Both the position numbers and the translations under genes were made by a program. A stretch of 64,000 nt of DNA, from assembly GCF_014649115.1 (NCBI RefSeq), contig NZ_BMSK01000012.1:248001-312000 (forward strand). Direction: 5' to 3'. The notes beneath the pieces are model-generated. The model was given only the letters and a program-made list of their open reading frames with translations. It was not told where the DNA came from and searched no databases. Position 1 is the first letter of the stretch. Every line of letters starts with the position of its first letter. The DNA comes from Streptomyces eurythermus (GTDB lineage Bacteria; Actinomycetota; Actinomycetes; Streptomycetales; Streptomycetaceae). Below, in pieces: positions 24,131 to 33,084 of the stretch.

Positions 24131-24997
24131 TCAGGTGAGGGCCGAGGCGCAGGTGGTGGGGGTGGCGTGGGCCGGGTCGAGGGCGTTGGCCACCTCGTGG
24201 AAGGCGATCCGGTCGAACAGGCCGATCGCGAGGTGTTCGGACAGGTCGAGCGGGCAGAGGTCCTGGAGCAGGACGTTGCGGACGTCCGAACCGTTCAGGT
24301 ACTGGGTGCGCCAGGGGGTGACCACCTCGTCGTACCTGGTGGCGATGACGGTGTAGCGCACGCCGGGGACGGTGTCGCCGCCCGCGTTGAGCTTGGTGAG
24401 GAAGCCGGAGCCGACGATCTGGTCGGCGAGGCCGGGGGTGGCGGCGTCGAGCAGGTCCTCGGCGCCGGGGAAGTACGGCAGCAGGTTGGTGAGGCCGTCC
24501 AGGTCGGTGCCGTGGTTGTCGGGGGCGATGCCGACGAGGGAGTGCACCTTGGCCGCTCCGCCGAGGAACTTCAGGTAGTAGCGGGGCATCATGCCGCCCT
24601 GGGAGTGGCCGACCAGGTCGGCCTCGGCCGCTCCGGTCGCGGCGAGCACCTTGTCGACGAAGGCGGACAGCTGCCCGGCCGACTTGTCGATGGGTCCGAG
24701 ACCGTGGAAGAGGGGCACCCCGGGGAGCTGGCCGTAGTCGAGGGAGTAGACGCAGTACCCGCGGCTCGTGAGGTACGGGGCGAGGCCGAGCCAGTTGTCG
24801 ACCGAGTTGCCGAAGGTGCCGTGGACGAGGACGACGGGCCGGGGGTGGGCGGCGGACGGCTTGCACGCGTAGTCGTTCCAGCCGCTGCTGGTCGCGGCGG
24901 TGCCGGAGGCACCGGCGGCGGTGGCGGGTACGACGACGGCGGCGACGGCGAGCAGAAGCGCGGCGAGCGGTCTGAGCACTCGCTTCCAGGGCAGCAT
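24131..24997 (-). CDS. secreted triacylglycerol lipase (alpha/beta hydrolase)
   Basis: 288-aa extracellular lipase. Signal peptide of about 29 residues, oxyanion region VVLVHGTFGN (55-64), nucleophile elbow GHSQGG with Ser132, then an acidic residue and a C-terminal His to complete the triad (candidate HLAIGLFD / HEVANA region). Cysteines fit the Streptomyces lipase type with disulfides. ATG at 24997 is fixed by AAGGAGA upstream. A GTGATCCGGATCAC palindrome lies about 50 nt upstream. Confidence 0.93.
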   Translation of the reverse strand: MLPWKRVLRPLAALLLAVAAVVVPATAAGASGTAATSSGWNDYACKPSAAHPRPVVLVHGTFGNSVDNWLGLAPYLTSRGYCVYSLDYGQLPGVPLFHGLGPIDKSAGQLSAFVDKVLAATGAAEADLVGHSQGGMMPRYYLKFLGGAAKVHSLVGIAPDNHGTDLDGLTNLLPYFPGAEDLLDAATPGLADQIVGSGFLTKLNAGGDTVPGVRYTVIATRYDEVVTPWRTQYLNGSDVRNVLLQDLCPLDLSEHLAIGLFDRIAFHEVANALDPAHATPTTCASALT

Positions 24998-25043
24998 CGT
25001 GTGATCTCCTTGCGGCTCAAAGGGAGGTGCACGGCCTGACCCT

Positions 25044-25057
25044 GTGATCCGGATCAC
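25044..25057. promoter_or_regulatory. perfect palindrome upstream of the lipase
   Basis: GTGATCCGGATCAC, a 14-bp perfect palindrome 47 nt upstream of the lipase start codon, close to where its promoter should lie. Possible operator; no regulator assigned. Confidence 0.4.
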
Positions 25058-25164
25058 GGGATGCTGTTCACTCGTCAAGTTACGGTCGAGTAGTCCAACT
25101 GTGAAGTTACGCGTCAGTAAAAACTTGCGGTGCTAACCGGCCAGGAGCGCGCGGCGGGCCGGAG

Positions 25165-26133
25165 TCACGCCGCCAAGGTGCCCGGGAACACCGCGCGGGG
25201 GCCGAACTTCGCCCGGGCCCGGTCCGCTGTTTCCTCGAGGCGGCGGGTCTTGTCGTCCACCGGGTCGAAGGTGAGCTGGTGGGCGGCCCGGTCGGCGGGG
25301 GTCAGGTCCTCGGCGCGCAGGGCGAGCGCGCGGACCCGGGCGCGTTGCAGGCCCAGCGCCTCGTACATGCCGTAGGCCGTCCTCGTCAGGGCCGCCGAGT
25401 GCGCGGTCGGCTCCCTCAGGGCGCGGCTGCGGGTGGTGGCGGACCGGTCGGCGTAGCGGACGGTGAGGGTCAGGGTGCGGCAGACCTTCTCCACCGCGCG
25501 CAGCCGGGCACCGATCTCCTCGGTGGCCGACAGCAGCGCCCTGCGGTGCCGGTCGGGGTCCAACTCGTCGAGGGAGAAGGTCCGTTCCGTCACCAGTGGG
25601 CGCGAGACGGCGTTCGGGACGACCCGGCCGCGGTCGATGCCGCTCGCCTTCTCCCGCAGTTCCCGGCCCGCCCGCGCCCCGATCAGCCGCTGGAGCGTGG
25701 ACAGCGGCGCGGCGGCGACCCGGCCGAGGGTGTCCAGGCCGTACTCGTCCAGGGTGCGGGCGGTCGCCGCGCCGACGCCGGGCAGCGCGGTGACGGGCTT
25801 GCCGGCGAGGAACTCGGCGACGGCGTCCGCCGGGACCGCGCGGGTCATCCCGGGCCGGGCCTCGCGCAGCGCCACCCGGGCCAGCATCGGGCCCGGCCCG
25901 GCGCCGATCGCGCAGTCGACGCCGTACCGGGCGAGGGCCCGTACCCGGATCACCGAGGCCAGCCGCACCGCGTCGCGCCCGAAGTACCGCTCGGCGCCGC
26001 GCAGATCGGCCAGCGCGCCGTCCGGCGGCAGCGCCTCCACCACCGGGGTGAACTCCTCCAGCAGCCCGAGCAGCCCCGGCAGGGCCGCCTCGTACATCGG
26101 CGGCAGCTGGAAACGTACGCAGAGGATGGTCAT
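25165..26133 (-). CDS. ImuB-like Y-family polymerase homologue without catalytic acids
   Basis: 322 aa. It has Y-family palm/finger, thumb and little-finger regions (GVGAATARTLDEYGLDTLGRVA helix-hairpin-helix near 120-140, LVTERTF, LTLTVRYAD). The N-terminal metal-binding DxD and the SxDE motif of active Y-family polymerases are missing (start MTILCVRFQLPP; later DGALADLRGAERYF). This matches ImuB, the non-catalytic adaptor that brings DnaE2 to the beta clamp. QLTF at 286 could be a clamp-binding motif. The start overlaps the dnaE2 stop (ATGA), so the two are coupled. Confidence 0.85.
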   Translation of the reverse strand: MTILCVRFQLPPMYEAALPGLLGLLEEFTPVVEALPPDGALADLRGAERYFGRDAVRLASVIRVRALARYGVDCAIGAGPGPMLARVALREARPGMTRAVPADAVAEFLAGKPVTALPGVGAATARTLDEYGLDTLGRVAAAPLSTLQRLIGARAGRELREKASGIDRGRVVPNAVSRPLVTERTFSLDELDPDRHRRALLSATEEIGARLRAVEKVCRTLTLTVRYADRSATTRSRALREPTAHSAALTRTAYGMYEALGLQRARVRALALRAEDLTPADRAAHQLTFDPVDDKTRRLEETADRARAKFGPRAVFPGTLAA

Positions 26134-29100
26134 CCCGCACTCCCCGGACTCTGGTGCCACAACTTCCGTACCGCCGCGGGGGCCCGCGCGGCGTCCTCGC
26201 CCGCGGGCCGCAGATCGGCCCAGGGGTGCATCTCGTACCCCGTGGGCATGCGGATCGTCCGGTCCGCCATCGGGTCGCGGGCCGCGGAGCCGGCCGGCGC
26301 GGGCGGTCCCTCGGATCCGGCGACCCGGGCCCGGAGCGGACCGCCGTCGTCCTTCGCCGGTGTCCCGTCCGCGCCGGACGGCGCGGCCAGCCGGGCCGCG
26401 ACCCCGTCGAGCCCCTCCGCGCGCCGCACCTCCACCAGGTCGGCGAGGTTCCAGGCGGCGGAGCCGACCACGCTGAGGCTGCGCGGGCCGCGCCGCTGCA
26501 CCACCCCGCGCACCAGCAGCAGCCAGGAGTGGAAGACGGTGTGGGCGCAGGCGTCGTGGGAGTCGTCGAAGAAGGCCAGGTCCACCAGACCCGTGCCGTC
26601 GTCCAGGGTGGAGAAGATGACCCGCTTGCCGGAGCGGATCGGCGGGGTCTGGGTGGCCGCCTTGGCGCCCGCGACCAGCACGGTCTCCCCGTGCCGGGCC
26701 GTGCGCAGCCGACGCGCGGAGACCACGCCCAGCTCCGCGAGGAACTCCCGGTGGTCGTCCATGAGATTGCGCGAGGCGTCCATGGACAGCACGCCCAGCT
26801 CGGCGCTGAGCTTCTCCGCCGGGGTCAGGTCCGGCAGCCCGGCCGGCGCGGTCTTCCGGCCGCCGGCCAGGGGGAGCTGGCCACCGCCGCCGCCCCGGGC
26901 GCCCCGGTGCAGCTCGGACAGGTGCAGTTGCAGATCGCGCCGGTTGGCACCGAAGGCGTCCAGCGCGCCCACCTGGGCGAGCCGCTGGGCCAGCGGGCGG
27001 CTCGGCCGGGCCCGCTCCCAGAAGTCCACCAGCGAGGAGTACGGCTGTCCGTCCGCGATCCGCCGCGCCTCGGCCTCGCTGATGCCGTGGACGTCGCGGA
27101 GCGCCAGCCGCAGCCCCCACTCCTTCGACTCGGACACCAGTTCGATCCGATGGGCGGCCCCGGAGACGTTCACGTCCAGCGGCAGGATCGGCACCCCGCG
27201 CCGCCGGGCGTCGGCCAGCAGCAGCCGCTTCGGGTACATCCCCGGGTCGTGGGTGAGCAGTCCCGCGTAGAAGGCGGCCGGGTGATGGGCCTTCAGCCAC
27301 GCCGACTGGTAGGTGGGCACGGCGAAGGCGACGGCGTGCGCCTTGCAGAAGCCGTACGACCCGAAGGCCTCCACGATCTCCCAGGTGCGCCCGATCGTCT
27401 CCGCGTCGTACCCCCGGGCCGCCGCCCGCTGGGCGAACCACACCCGGATCCGCCCCTGCGACTCGGGGTCGGACAGCCCGCGCCGCACCCGGTCGGCCTC
27501 GCCCCGCCCGCAGCCGGTCATGATGGCGACGATGTCGATGACCTGCTCGTGGAAGACGACGACCCCGTACGTCCCCTTCAGCGGCTCCTCCAGGTCCGGG
27601 TGCGGACAGCGCACCGGCGCCCGTCCGTGCCGCGCCTCGATGAAGGGTCGCACCATGTCGGCGGCGACGGGGCCGGGCCGGAACAGCGAGATGTCCACGA
27701 CCAGGTCGTGGAAGGTGCTCGGCTGGAGCCGCCCCACCAGGTCCCGCTGGCCGGGCGACTCGATCTGGAAGCAGCCGAGCGTCTCGGCGGACCGGATCAG
27801 CCGGTAGGTCTCCGGGTCGCCCGGCTCCACCGCGTCCAGGTCGATCCGCTCCCCGGTCGCCCGCTCCACCTCGGCGACCGCGTGCGCCATCGCCGACTGC
27901 ATCCGCACCCCCAGGACGTCCAGTTTGAGCAGCCCGAGGTCCTCCACGTCCTCCTTGTCGAACTGCGCCATGGGCAGCCCCTCGCCGCTGGTCGGCACCA
28001 CCGGCGTACGGGCGAGCAGGGAGGCGTCGGACAGCAGCACCCCGCACGGGTGCATGGCGACCCCGCGCGGCAGCGCGTCGAGCGCCTCGACCAGCTCCCA
28101 CAGCCTGCCGTACTTCTCCTTCTCCCCGGCGAGCCGCCGCAGTTCGGGCAGTTCCGCCAGGGCCGCGCGGGCGTCGCGGGCCCGGATGTGCGGGAAGGAC
28201 TTGGCGATCCGGTCGGTCTCGGCCGGGTCCATGGACAGCGCGGCGCCCACGTCCCGGATGGCGTGCCGGACCCGGTAGGTCTCCGGCATGGCGACGGTCG
28301 CGACCCGCTCGCCGCCGAACCGGCCGATGACGGCCCGGTACACCTCCAGCCGCCGCGCGGACTCCACGTCGATGTCGATGTCCGGCAGCACCACCCGCTC
28401 CTTGGACAGGAAGCGTTCCATCAGCAGCCCGTGCTCGACCGGGTCGGCGTGCGCGATCCCGAGCAGGTGGTTGACGAGCGAGCCGGCCCCGGACCCGCGG
28501 GCGGCCACCCGGATGCCCATCGCACGGACGTCGTCGACCACCTGGGCGACCGTCAGGAAGTAGGAGGCGAAGCCGTGGTGGGCGATGATGTCCAGCTCGT
28601 GGTGCACGCGCTCCCAGTACGCGCGCCGCCCGCCGTAGCCGAGCCGCAGCATGCCCGCCGCCGCCCGCGAGGCGAGCGCCCGCTGGGCGGTGCGCCGGCC
28701 GGCGCCGACGAGGTGCGGCTCGGGGAAGTGCACGCTGCCCAGACCCAGGTCGTCCTCGGGGTCGACCCGGCACTCGGCGGCGGTGGCCAGGGTCTGCTCC
28801 AGCAGCCGGTGGGCGGCGCCCCGCCGGAATCCGGCGGCCTCCACGATCCGTTCGGCGGCGTCCAGCATGGCCGGGGCGTCCTTCAGCCAGGCCTCGCCGG
28901 AGTCCAGTTCCCCGCGGGGGTCGATGGGCACCAGGCGCCGGGCCGCGTCCAGCACGTCGGCCACCGGCCCCTGCCCGGGGTCGGCGTACCGGACGGCGTT
29001 GCCGAGCACCGGCCGCACCCCCTGCTCGGCGGCGAACCCGACGGTACGGGCCGCCAGCCGCAGCGAGCCGGTGCCGGTGCCGGTACGGCCGTGCCAGACG

Positions 29101-29636
29101 GCCTCCAGGCGCAGCGCGTCGCCGTACACCTCGCGCCACGGGGCCAGCAGGGTCGCCGCCCGGTCGGGCCGGCCGGCGGCGAGCGCCCGTCCCACGTCCG
29201 AGTCCGGTCCGAGCAGCACCACCAGCCCCTCGCCCTGGTGGCCGGCCCACGGCAGCAGCGGGGTGCCGCCGCCCGCGTGCGCCGCGGTGACGAGCCGGCA
29301 CAGGCCGGCCCAGCCGCGGGCGCCGTCCGCGGCGAGGAAGGTCACCCGGGGGTCCGACTCGTCCACGAAGGCGCCGCCGCGCACCGGGCTGCGGCGCTTG
29401 TCACGGCGCCCGGGCTCCCTCGGCGCCACCGCCAGGTCCACCCCGAACAGCGGGCGGACGCCCGCCCCGGCGCAGGCCTTGGCGAAGCGCACGGCACCGG
29501 CGAGGGTGTCGCGGTCGGTCAGGGCGAGGGCGTCCATGCCCCGCTCCGCGGCGCGCTCGGCCAGCCGCTCCGGGTGGGACGCCCCGTACCTCAGGGAGAA
29601 CCCGGAGACGGTGTGCAGATGCGCGAAGCCCGGCAC
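26130..29636 (-). CDS. dnaE2: error-prone DNA polymerase III alpha subunit DnaE2
   Basis: 1168-aa C-family polymerase. The N-terminal PHP domain (HLHTVSGFSLRYG), the palm catalytic aspartates LPDIDIDVES near residue 419, the finger/beta-binding regions and a C-terminal OB fold are all present. No epsilon exonuclease domain. It performs translesion synthesis with ImuB after DNA damage. I choose GTG at 29636 because GGGAGG precedes it by 6 nt and the family starts there; GTG at 29651 is the longer alternative. A LexA box lies about 40 nt upstream, so SOS induction is expected. Coupled to the imuB-like gene by ATGA. Confidence 0.95.
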   Translation of the reverse strand: MPGFAHLHTVSGFSLRYGASHPERLAERAAERGMDALALTDRDTLAGAVRFAKACAGAGVRPLFGVDLAVAPREPGRRDKRRSPVRGGAFVDESDPRVTFLAADGARGWAGLCRLVTAAHAGGGTPLLPWAGHQGEGLVVLLGPDSDVGRALAAGRPDRAATLLAPWREVYGDALRLEAVWHGRTGTGTGSLRLAARTVGFAAEQGVRPVLGNAVRYADPGQGPVADVLDAARRLVPIDPRGELDSGEAWLKDAPAMLDAAERIVEAAGFRRGAAHRLLEQTLATAAECRVDPEDDLGLGSVHFPEPHLVGAGRRTAQRALASRAAAGMLRLGYGGRRAYWERVHHELDIIAHHGFASYFLTVAQVVDDVRAMGIRVAARGSGAGSLVNHLLGIAHADPVEHGLLMERFLSKERVVLPDIDIDVESARRLEVYRAVIGRFGGERVATVAMPETYRVRHAIRDVGAALSMDPAETDRIAKSFPHIRARDARAALAELPELRRLAGEKEKYGRLWELVEALDALPRGVAMHPCGVLLSDASLLARTPVVPTSGEGLPMAQFDKEDVEDLGLLKLDVLGVRMQSAMAHAVAEVERATGERIDLDAVEPGDPETYRLIRSAETLGCFQIESPGQRDLVGRLQPSTFHDLVVDISLFRPGPVAADMVRPFIEARHGRAPVRCPHPDLEEPLKGTYGVVVFHEQVIDIVAIMTGCGRGEADRVRRGLSDPESQGRIRVWFAQRAAARGYDAETIGRTWEIVEAFGSYGFCKAHAVAFAVPTYQSAWLKAHHPAAFYAGLLTHDPGMYPKRLLLADARRRGVPILPLDVNVSGAAHRIELVSESKEWGLRLALRDVHGISEAEARRIADGQPYSSLVDFWERARPSRPLAQRLAQVGALDAFGANRRDLQLHLSELHRGARGGGGGQLPLAGGRKTAPAGLPDLTPAEKLSAELGVLSMDASRNLMDDHREFLAELGVVSARRLRTARHGETVLVAGAKAATQTPPIRSGKRVIFSTLDDGTGLVDLAFFDDSHDACAHTVFHSWLLLVRGVVQRRGPRSLSVVGSAAWNLADLVEVRRAEGLDGVAARLAAPSGADGTPAKDDGGPLRARVAGSEGPPAPAGSAARDPMADRTIRMPTGYEMHPWADLRPAGEDAARAPAAVRKLWHQSPGSAG

Positions 29637-29673
29637 ACCCACCTCCCGCACACGTGAGCCCCGAAACGACTCT

Positions 29674-29687
29674 CGAACATCAGTTCC
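29674..29687. promoter_or_regulatory. LexA (SOS) box upstream of dnaE2
   Basis: CGAAC-ATCA-GTTCC: the GAAC-N4-GTTC core matches the Gram-positive/actinobacterial SOS box exactly. It is 38 nt upstream of the dnaE2 start. A second, weaker copy GAAC-ACGT-GTAC lies at 29719-29730. Confidence 0.85.
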
Positions 29688-29784
29688 CTACTGCTCTCCC
29701 CACCATACCTCCATTCCCGAACACGTGTACGACACCCGTTCGACCGCCTCCGACCTGCGCAAACGCCCCGCGACCAGACGACGA

Positions 29785-29815
29785 GGCCCCCGCACACCGG
29801 GGGTGTGCGGGGGCC
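29785..29815. terminator. terminator downstream of streptogrisin gene
   Basis: GGCCCCCGCACACC (29785-29798), 3-nt loop, GGTGTGCGGGGGCC (29802-29815): a perfect 14-bp stem 20 nt after the protease stop codon on the minus strand. Confidence 0.8.
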
Positions 29816-29835
29816 GGGCCGGTACGGGGAGGGCG

Positions 29836-30735
29836 TCAGAAGACGTGCACCCCGTAGGCGCTCAGCGCCTCGGTGACCGGCTGGAAGAACGTCGTACCGC
29901 CGGAGGTGCAGTCGCCGCTGCCGCCGGAGGTCAGGCCGTAGGCGGTGGTGCCGCCGTACAGCGGGCCGCCGGAGTCGCCGGGCTCGGCGCACACGGTGGT
30001 CTGGATCAGGCCGGAGACGATGTCGCCGCCGCCGTAGTTGACCGTGGCGTTGAGCGCGGTGACCCGGCCGCTGTGCGTACCGGTCGTGGAGCCGCGCCGG
30101 TAGACGGTCGTGCCCACCGACGGCGTGGCCGCGCTGGTGATGTCCTGGCTGCCCACGGCGCCCGACTTGGTCACCGAGCTGTTGGTGTAGCGCACCAGGC
30201 CGTAGTCGTTGCCGGGGAAGCTGGACCCGGCCGTGGTGCCGAGCGTGGTGGTGTGCGAGGAGTTCGACCACCAGGTGCCCGCGCCGTCGGTGCAGTGCCC
30301 GGCGGTGAGGAAGTAGTAGTTGCCGCTGGAGTCCTGGACGTTGAAGCCCAGCGAGCAGCGCCAGCTGCTCGCGTATATGGCGTCACCGCCGGAGATCAGC
30401 TTGTTGAACTTGCCCGGCGTGTGCTTGATCACCAGGGCGTCCGCGCCCGCCCCGGCCTGCTTCCTGATCTTGGCGATCTCGGCCTGGGACACCGTGCTGT
30501 CGACGGTGACGACGACACGGTTGGTCTTGGCGTCCACCGCCCAGGCCGTGCCGGGGACGTCGGCCTTGAGCACGGAGTCGCTCGCCCGGGTGAGCTGGGC
30601 GGAGCTGAAGGTGTGGACGTCGCTGGCGTTCGCGGTGGGGGCGGCGAACGCCGCCGCGGCGAGGAAGCCCGCGGCCACGGCCGTCAGCTGGATCCGTCTC
30701 GCGGTGCCGCGGGGAGTGGTGCGCTTGATCCTCAC
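29836..30735 (-). CDS. streptogrisin B-like secreted serine protease (S1 family)
   Basis: 299-aa prepro-protease. Signal peptide about 1-38, propeptide to about 113, mature enzyme from [10 protein letters not shown] (Ile114), almost the streptogrisin B start. Catalytic triad His147 (TAGHC), Asp177 (NDYGLV), Ser255 (GDSGGP). Cys pairs around RCSLGF/GHC and VCAEPG match two disulfides. GTG at 30735 is preceded by GGAGGGAA. Monocistronic, with a strong terminator. Extracellular nutrient protease, autocatalytically matured. Confidence 0.96.
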   Translation of the reverse strand: MRIKRTTPRGTARRIQLTAVAAGFLAAAAFAAPTANASDVHTFSSAQLTRASDSVLKADVPGTAWAVDAKTNRVVVTVDSTVSQAEIAKIRKQAGAGADALVIKHTPGKFNKLISGGDAIYASSWRCSLGFNVQDSSGNYYFLTAGHCTDGAGTWWSNSSHTTTLGTTAGSSFPGNDYGLVRYTNSSVTKSGAVGSQDITSAATPSVGTTVYRRGSTTGTHSGRVTALNATVNYGGGDIVSGLIQTTVCAEPGDSGGPLYGGTTAYGLTSGGSGDCTSGGTTFFQPVTEALSAYGVHVF

Positions 30736-30977
30736 TTTTCGTTCCCTCCAAGGGAAGTCGGGGGCCCGCGTGGGGTCGGGGCCCGTGAGGCGCAGCCAGG
30801 AGCCCGACCGGGTTGCGATGTACATGCCCCTGACAAGCGCTGGGGTGGAGTATTCGGCCGAACGGCCGGTCGGCACAAGGGTGCCTTTCGGCCGTCGCCC
30901 CGGAACCACCCGAACGCCCCCGAGACGCCACCGGACCGGCCCCGCACCCCCGGGCGGGACCGGCCGGCGCACCGCGG

Positions 30978-31760
30978 TCAGCCCAGCCGGCGCTCCCCCG
31001 CCTCCACCGCCACGTCCAGCGTGTTGCCGGGGGCCGGCAGGGGGCAGATGAAGTGGGCGGCGAAGGCGCACGGCGGGAGCTGTGCGCGGTTGAAGTCGAC
31101 GGTCACGCGCCCCTCGGCGTCCGGCGCCGCCGGGAACAGGAAGCGGAACCGGAAGCTGGTGTCGCCGCTGGTGGCGTCGGCGAACACCGCCCACAGGCCG
31201 CCGTCCGCCCGCCGCGCGACCTTCAGCGTCCGCTCCCGGCCGGCCAGCGTGAAGGCCAGCTCACCGGCGAGGTCGAAGCCGCGCTCGCGGCCGTCGGCGT
31301 TGCCGAGCCGGATGGTGCGGGTGGAGTCGTACGGCGTGAACCGGCCCGGCACCGACCAGCGGGGGTCGTAGGGGTCGGCCTCGATGTCCCGGAAGGCCCG
31401 CCGGGCGGCGGAGGCGGGGTCGTACACCCGTACTCCCCACACGCCCTCGCGCACCAGGACGACCAGCCGCTTCTCCCCCAGCGCGACCCGCGCCGCGGCC
31501 TCCGGGCCGCTGTCGGCGGTCAGCCGGGTCTCGCCCGCGAAGGGCCGGCCGGCCACGGTCAGGCCGTCGGCCTCGGCGGCGGTGAGCACTACTCCGTCCG
31601 GCTCCGCCACCCACTTCCCGGGAATGTCCGGAAGTCGACCATCCGGATAGTCCTCGATCCAGTGCGTCGCGGTCAGCGCGAGCGGGCCGTAGGGCGCCGA
31701 GACGCTCTCCACCCGCTCCTCGTGCCACTGCTTCCAGGCGTCGGACGCGTCCGTCGTCAT
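30978..31760 (-). CDS. DUF1684 domain protein
   Basis: 260 aa. DUF1684 landmarks: [26 protein letters not shown] (start), later [13 protein letters not shown], and the C-terminal [22 protein letters not shown] with two cysteines and a conserved NPPC-type turn. Function of the family is not established. ATG at 31760 is preceded by AAAGGA. It lies 22 nt downstream of a flavin monooxygenase in a minus-strand cluster with an ABC transporter, so it is probably part of the same catabolic operon. Confidence 0.88.
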   Translation of the reverse strand: MTTDASDAWKQWHEERVESVSAPYGPLALTATHWIEDYPDGRLPDIPGKWVAEPDGVVLTAAEADGLTVAGRPFAGETRLTADSGPEAAARVALGEKRLVVLVREGVWGVRVYDPASAARRAFRDIEADPYDPRWSVPGRFTPYDSTRTIRLGNADGRERGFDLAGELAFTLAGRERTLKVARRADGGLWAVFADATSGDTSFRFRFLFPAAPDAEGRVTVDFNRAQLPPCAFAAHFICPLPAPGNTLDVAVEAGERRLG

Positions 31761-31782
31761 CTCATCGGTTCCTTTCCTCGTG

Positions 31783-33084
31783 TCATCCGTCGTCATCCGT
31801 CGTCCCACCCGGCACCCCGAGATGGGAGCGGAGCGTGCCGCCCCCGTATTCCGTGCGGAACGCGGAGCGCTCCTGGAGCAGCGGCACCACCCGGTCCACG
31901 AACTCCTCCAGCCCGTCCGGGAGCTGCGGGGCCAGCAGGAAGCCGTCGGCGGCCCCCTCCTCGGCGTACCGGTGCAGTTCGGCGGCGACCGTGCCGGGCG
32001 TGCCGACGAAGGACTGCCGGCCGCTCGCCTCGATCACGGTCTCCCGCAGGGAGAGCCCCTTGTCCTCGGCCAGGGCGCGCCAGCGCGCGGCGAGCGCGCG
32101 CGTACGGCGGTCCCGGGCGCGGGGCTCGGTCCGGGGCAGCGGGCCGTCGGGGTCGTGTCCGGACAGGTCCGTCCCCCAGATCCGCTCCACCGCGCACAGC
32201 GCGTGGCGCGGGGTGATCAGCAGCCGTCTGATCCCGGCGGCCCGCTCCCGCGCCTCGGCCTCGGTGTCCCCGAGGACGACGGTGATCCGGGACATCACCT
32301 TCAGGTCCCCGGGGGCGCGGCCGTACGCCGCGAGCCGCCGTTTGACGTCGGTGTAGCGGGCGCGGGCCTGCTCCGGCGGGGCGTGCCGGACGAGGAGCAC
32401 GTCGGCCCAGGCCGCGGCCGGCTCCCGGGCCCGCTCGGAGTCCCCGGACCGGATCACCACGGGGTGGCCCTGGGGCGAGCGGGGCAGCCCGAACTCGCCC
32501 GCGATGTCGAAGTGGCGGCCCCGGTGGGCGAACGGCCGGGGCACCCCCTCGGGGGTCACGGAGTCCCATAACCTCCGTGCGGCCAGGACGAGTTCGGCGG
32601 CCCGGCCGTACGGGTCCGGGTGGCCGGCGAAGCGGTGGTCGGCGCCGGTGCGGGGATCCGCCGAGGCCGCCACCCGCCAGCCCGCCCGGCCCGCGCTCAA
32701 GTGGTCCAGGGTGGCCAGCCCGCGGGCGAGTTCGTAGGGCTGGGCGCAGGCGGCGTTCACGGTGGCGGCGAGGCCGAGCCGGGTGGTGACCCCGGCGAGC
32801 GCGTTCAGTACGGCGACCGGCTCCGGTCCGCCGGCCGGGGCCGGCTCGTGCGGCCGCCCCCGGTGCTCGGGCAGCGGCGGCTCCTCGTCCAGCAGCAGGA
32901 AGTCGAACAGGCCGCGCTCGGCGGTGCCGGCGAGCCGTTCGTAGGCGGCGAACGCGATCCGGGATCCGGCGCGCGTACCGGCCCACACCGCGTCGGGCCC
33001 CAGGCCGGCCGGGTCGTCGGCGCCCGCGTCGGGCCGGCCCGCGCCCGGCGGCGTGGCCGCCAGGTGCAGCTGCCGTACGGTCAT
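31783..33084 (-). CDS. NtaA/SnaA/DszA-type FMN-dependent monooxygenase
   Basis: 433 aa, luciferase-like TIM barrel. Family marks: FDFLLLDEEPP, LATLDHLSAGRAGWRVAAS, and HRGRHFDIAGEFGLPRSPQGHPVVI. It would use reduced FMN and O2 to oxygenate a thioether, sulfonate or amine. ATG overlaps the stop of the preceding monooxygenase (ATGA), so the pair is coupled. Relatives act in S-substituted cysteine, sulfonate and EDTA/NTA breakdown. Here the neighbouring amino-acid ABC transporter and Cys leader peptide favour a sulfur amino-acid substrate. Confidence 0.92.
   Translation of the reverse strand: MTVRQLHLAATPPGAGRPDAGADDPAGLGPDAVWAGTRAGSRIAFAAYERLAGTAERGLFDFLLLDEEPPLPEHRGRPHEPAPAGGPEPVAVLNALAGVTTRLGLAATVNAACAQPYELARGLATLDHLSAGRAGWRVAASADPRTGADHRFAGHPDPYGRAAELVLAARRLWDSVTPEGVPRPFAHRGRHFDIAGEFGLPRSPQGHPVVIRSGDSERAREPAAAWADVLLVRHAPPEQARARYTDVKRRLAAYGRAPGDLKVMSRITVVLGDTEAEARERAAGIRRLLITPRHALCAVERIWGTDLSGHDPDGPLPRTEPRARDRRTRALAARWRALAEDKGLSLRETVIEASGRQSFVGTPGTVAAELHRYAEEGAADGFLLAPQLPDGLEEFVDRVVPLLQERSAFRTEYGGGTLRSHLGVPGGTTDDDG

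Noticed and set aside
26154-29657. 1167-aa plus-strand open frame antisense to dnaE2
   Set aside because: Arises from high GC with few stop codons; composition (Gly/Arg/Val/Leu repeats) is not protein-like, and the opposite strand encodes a complete DnaE2.
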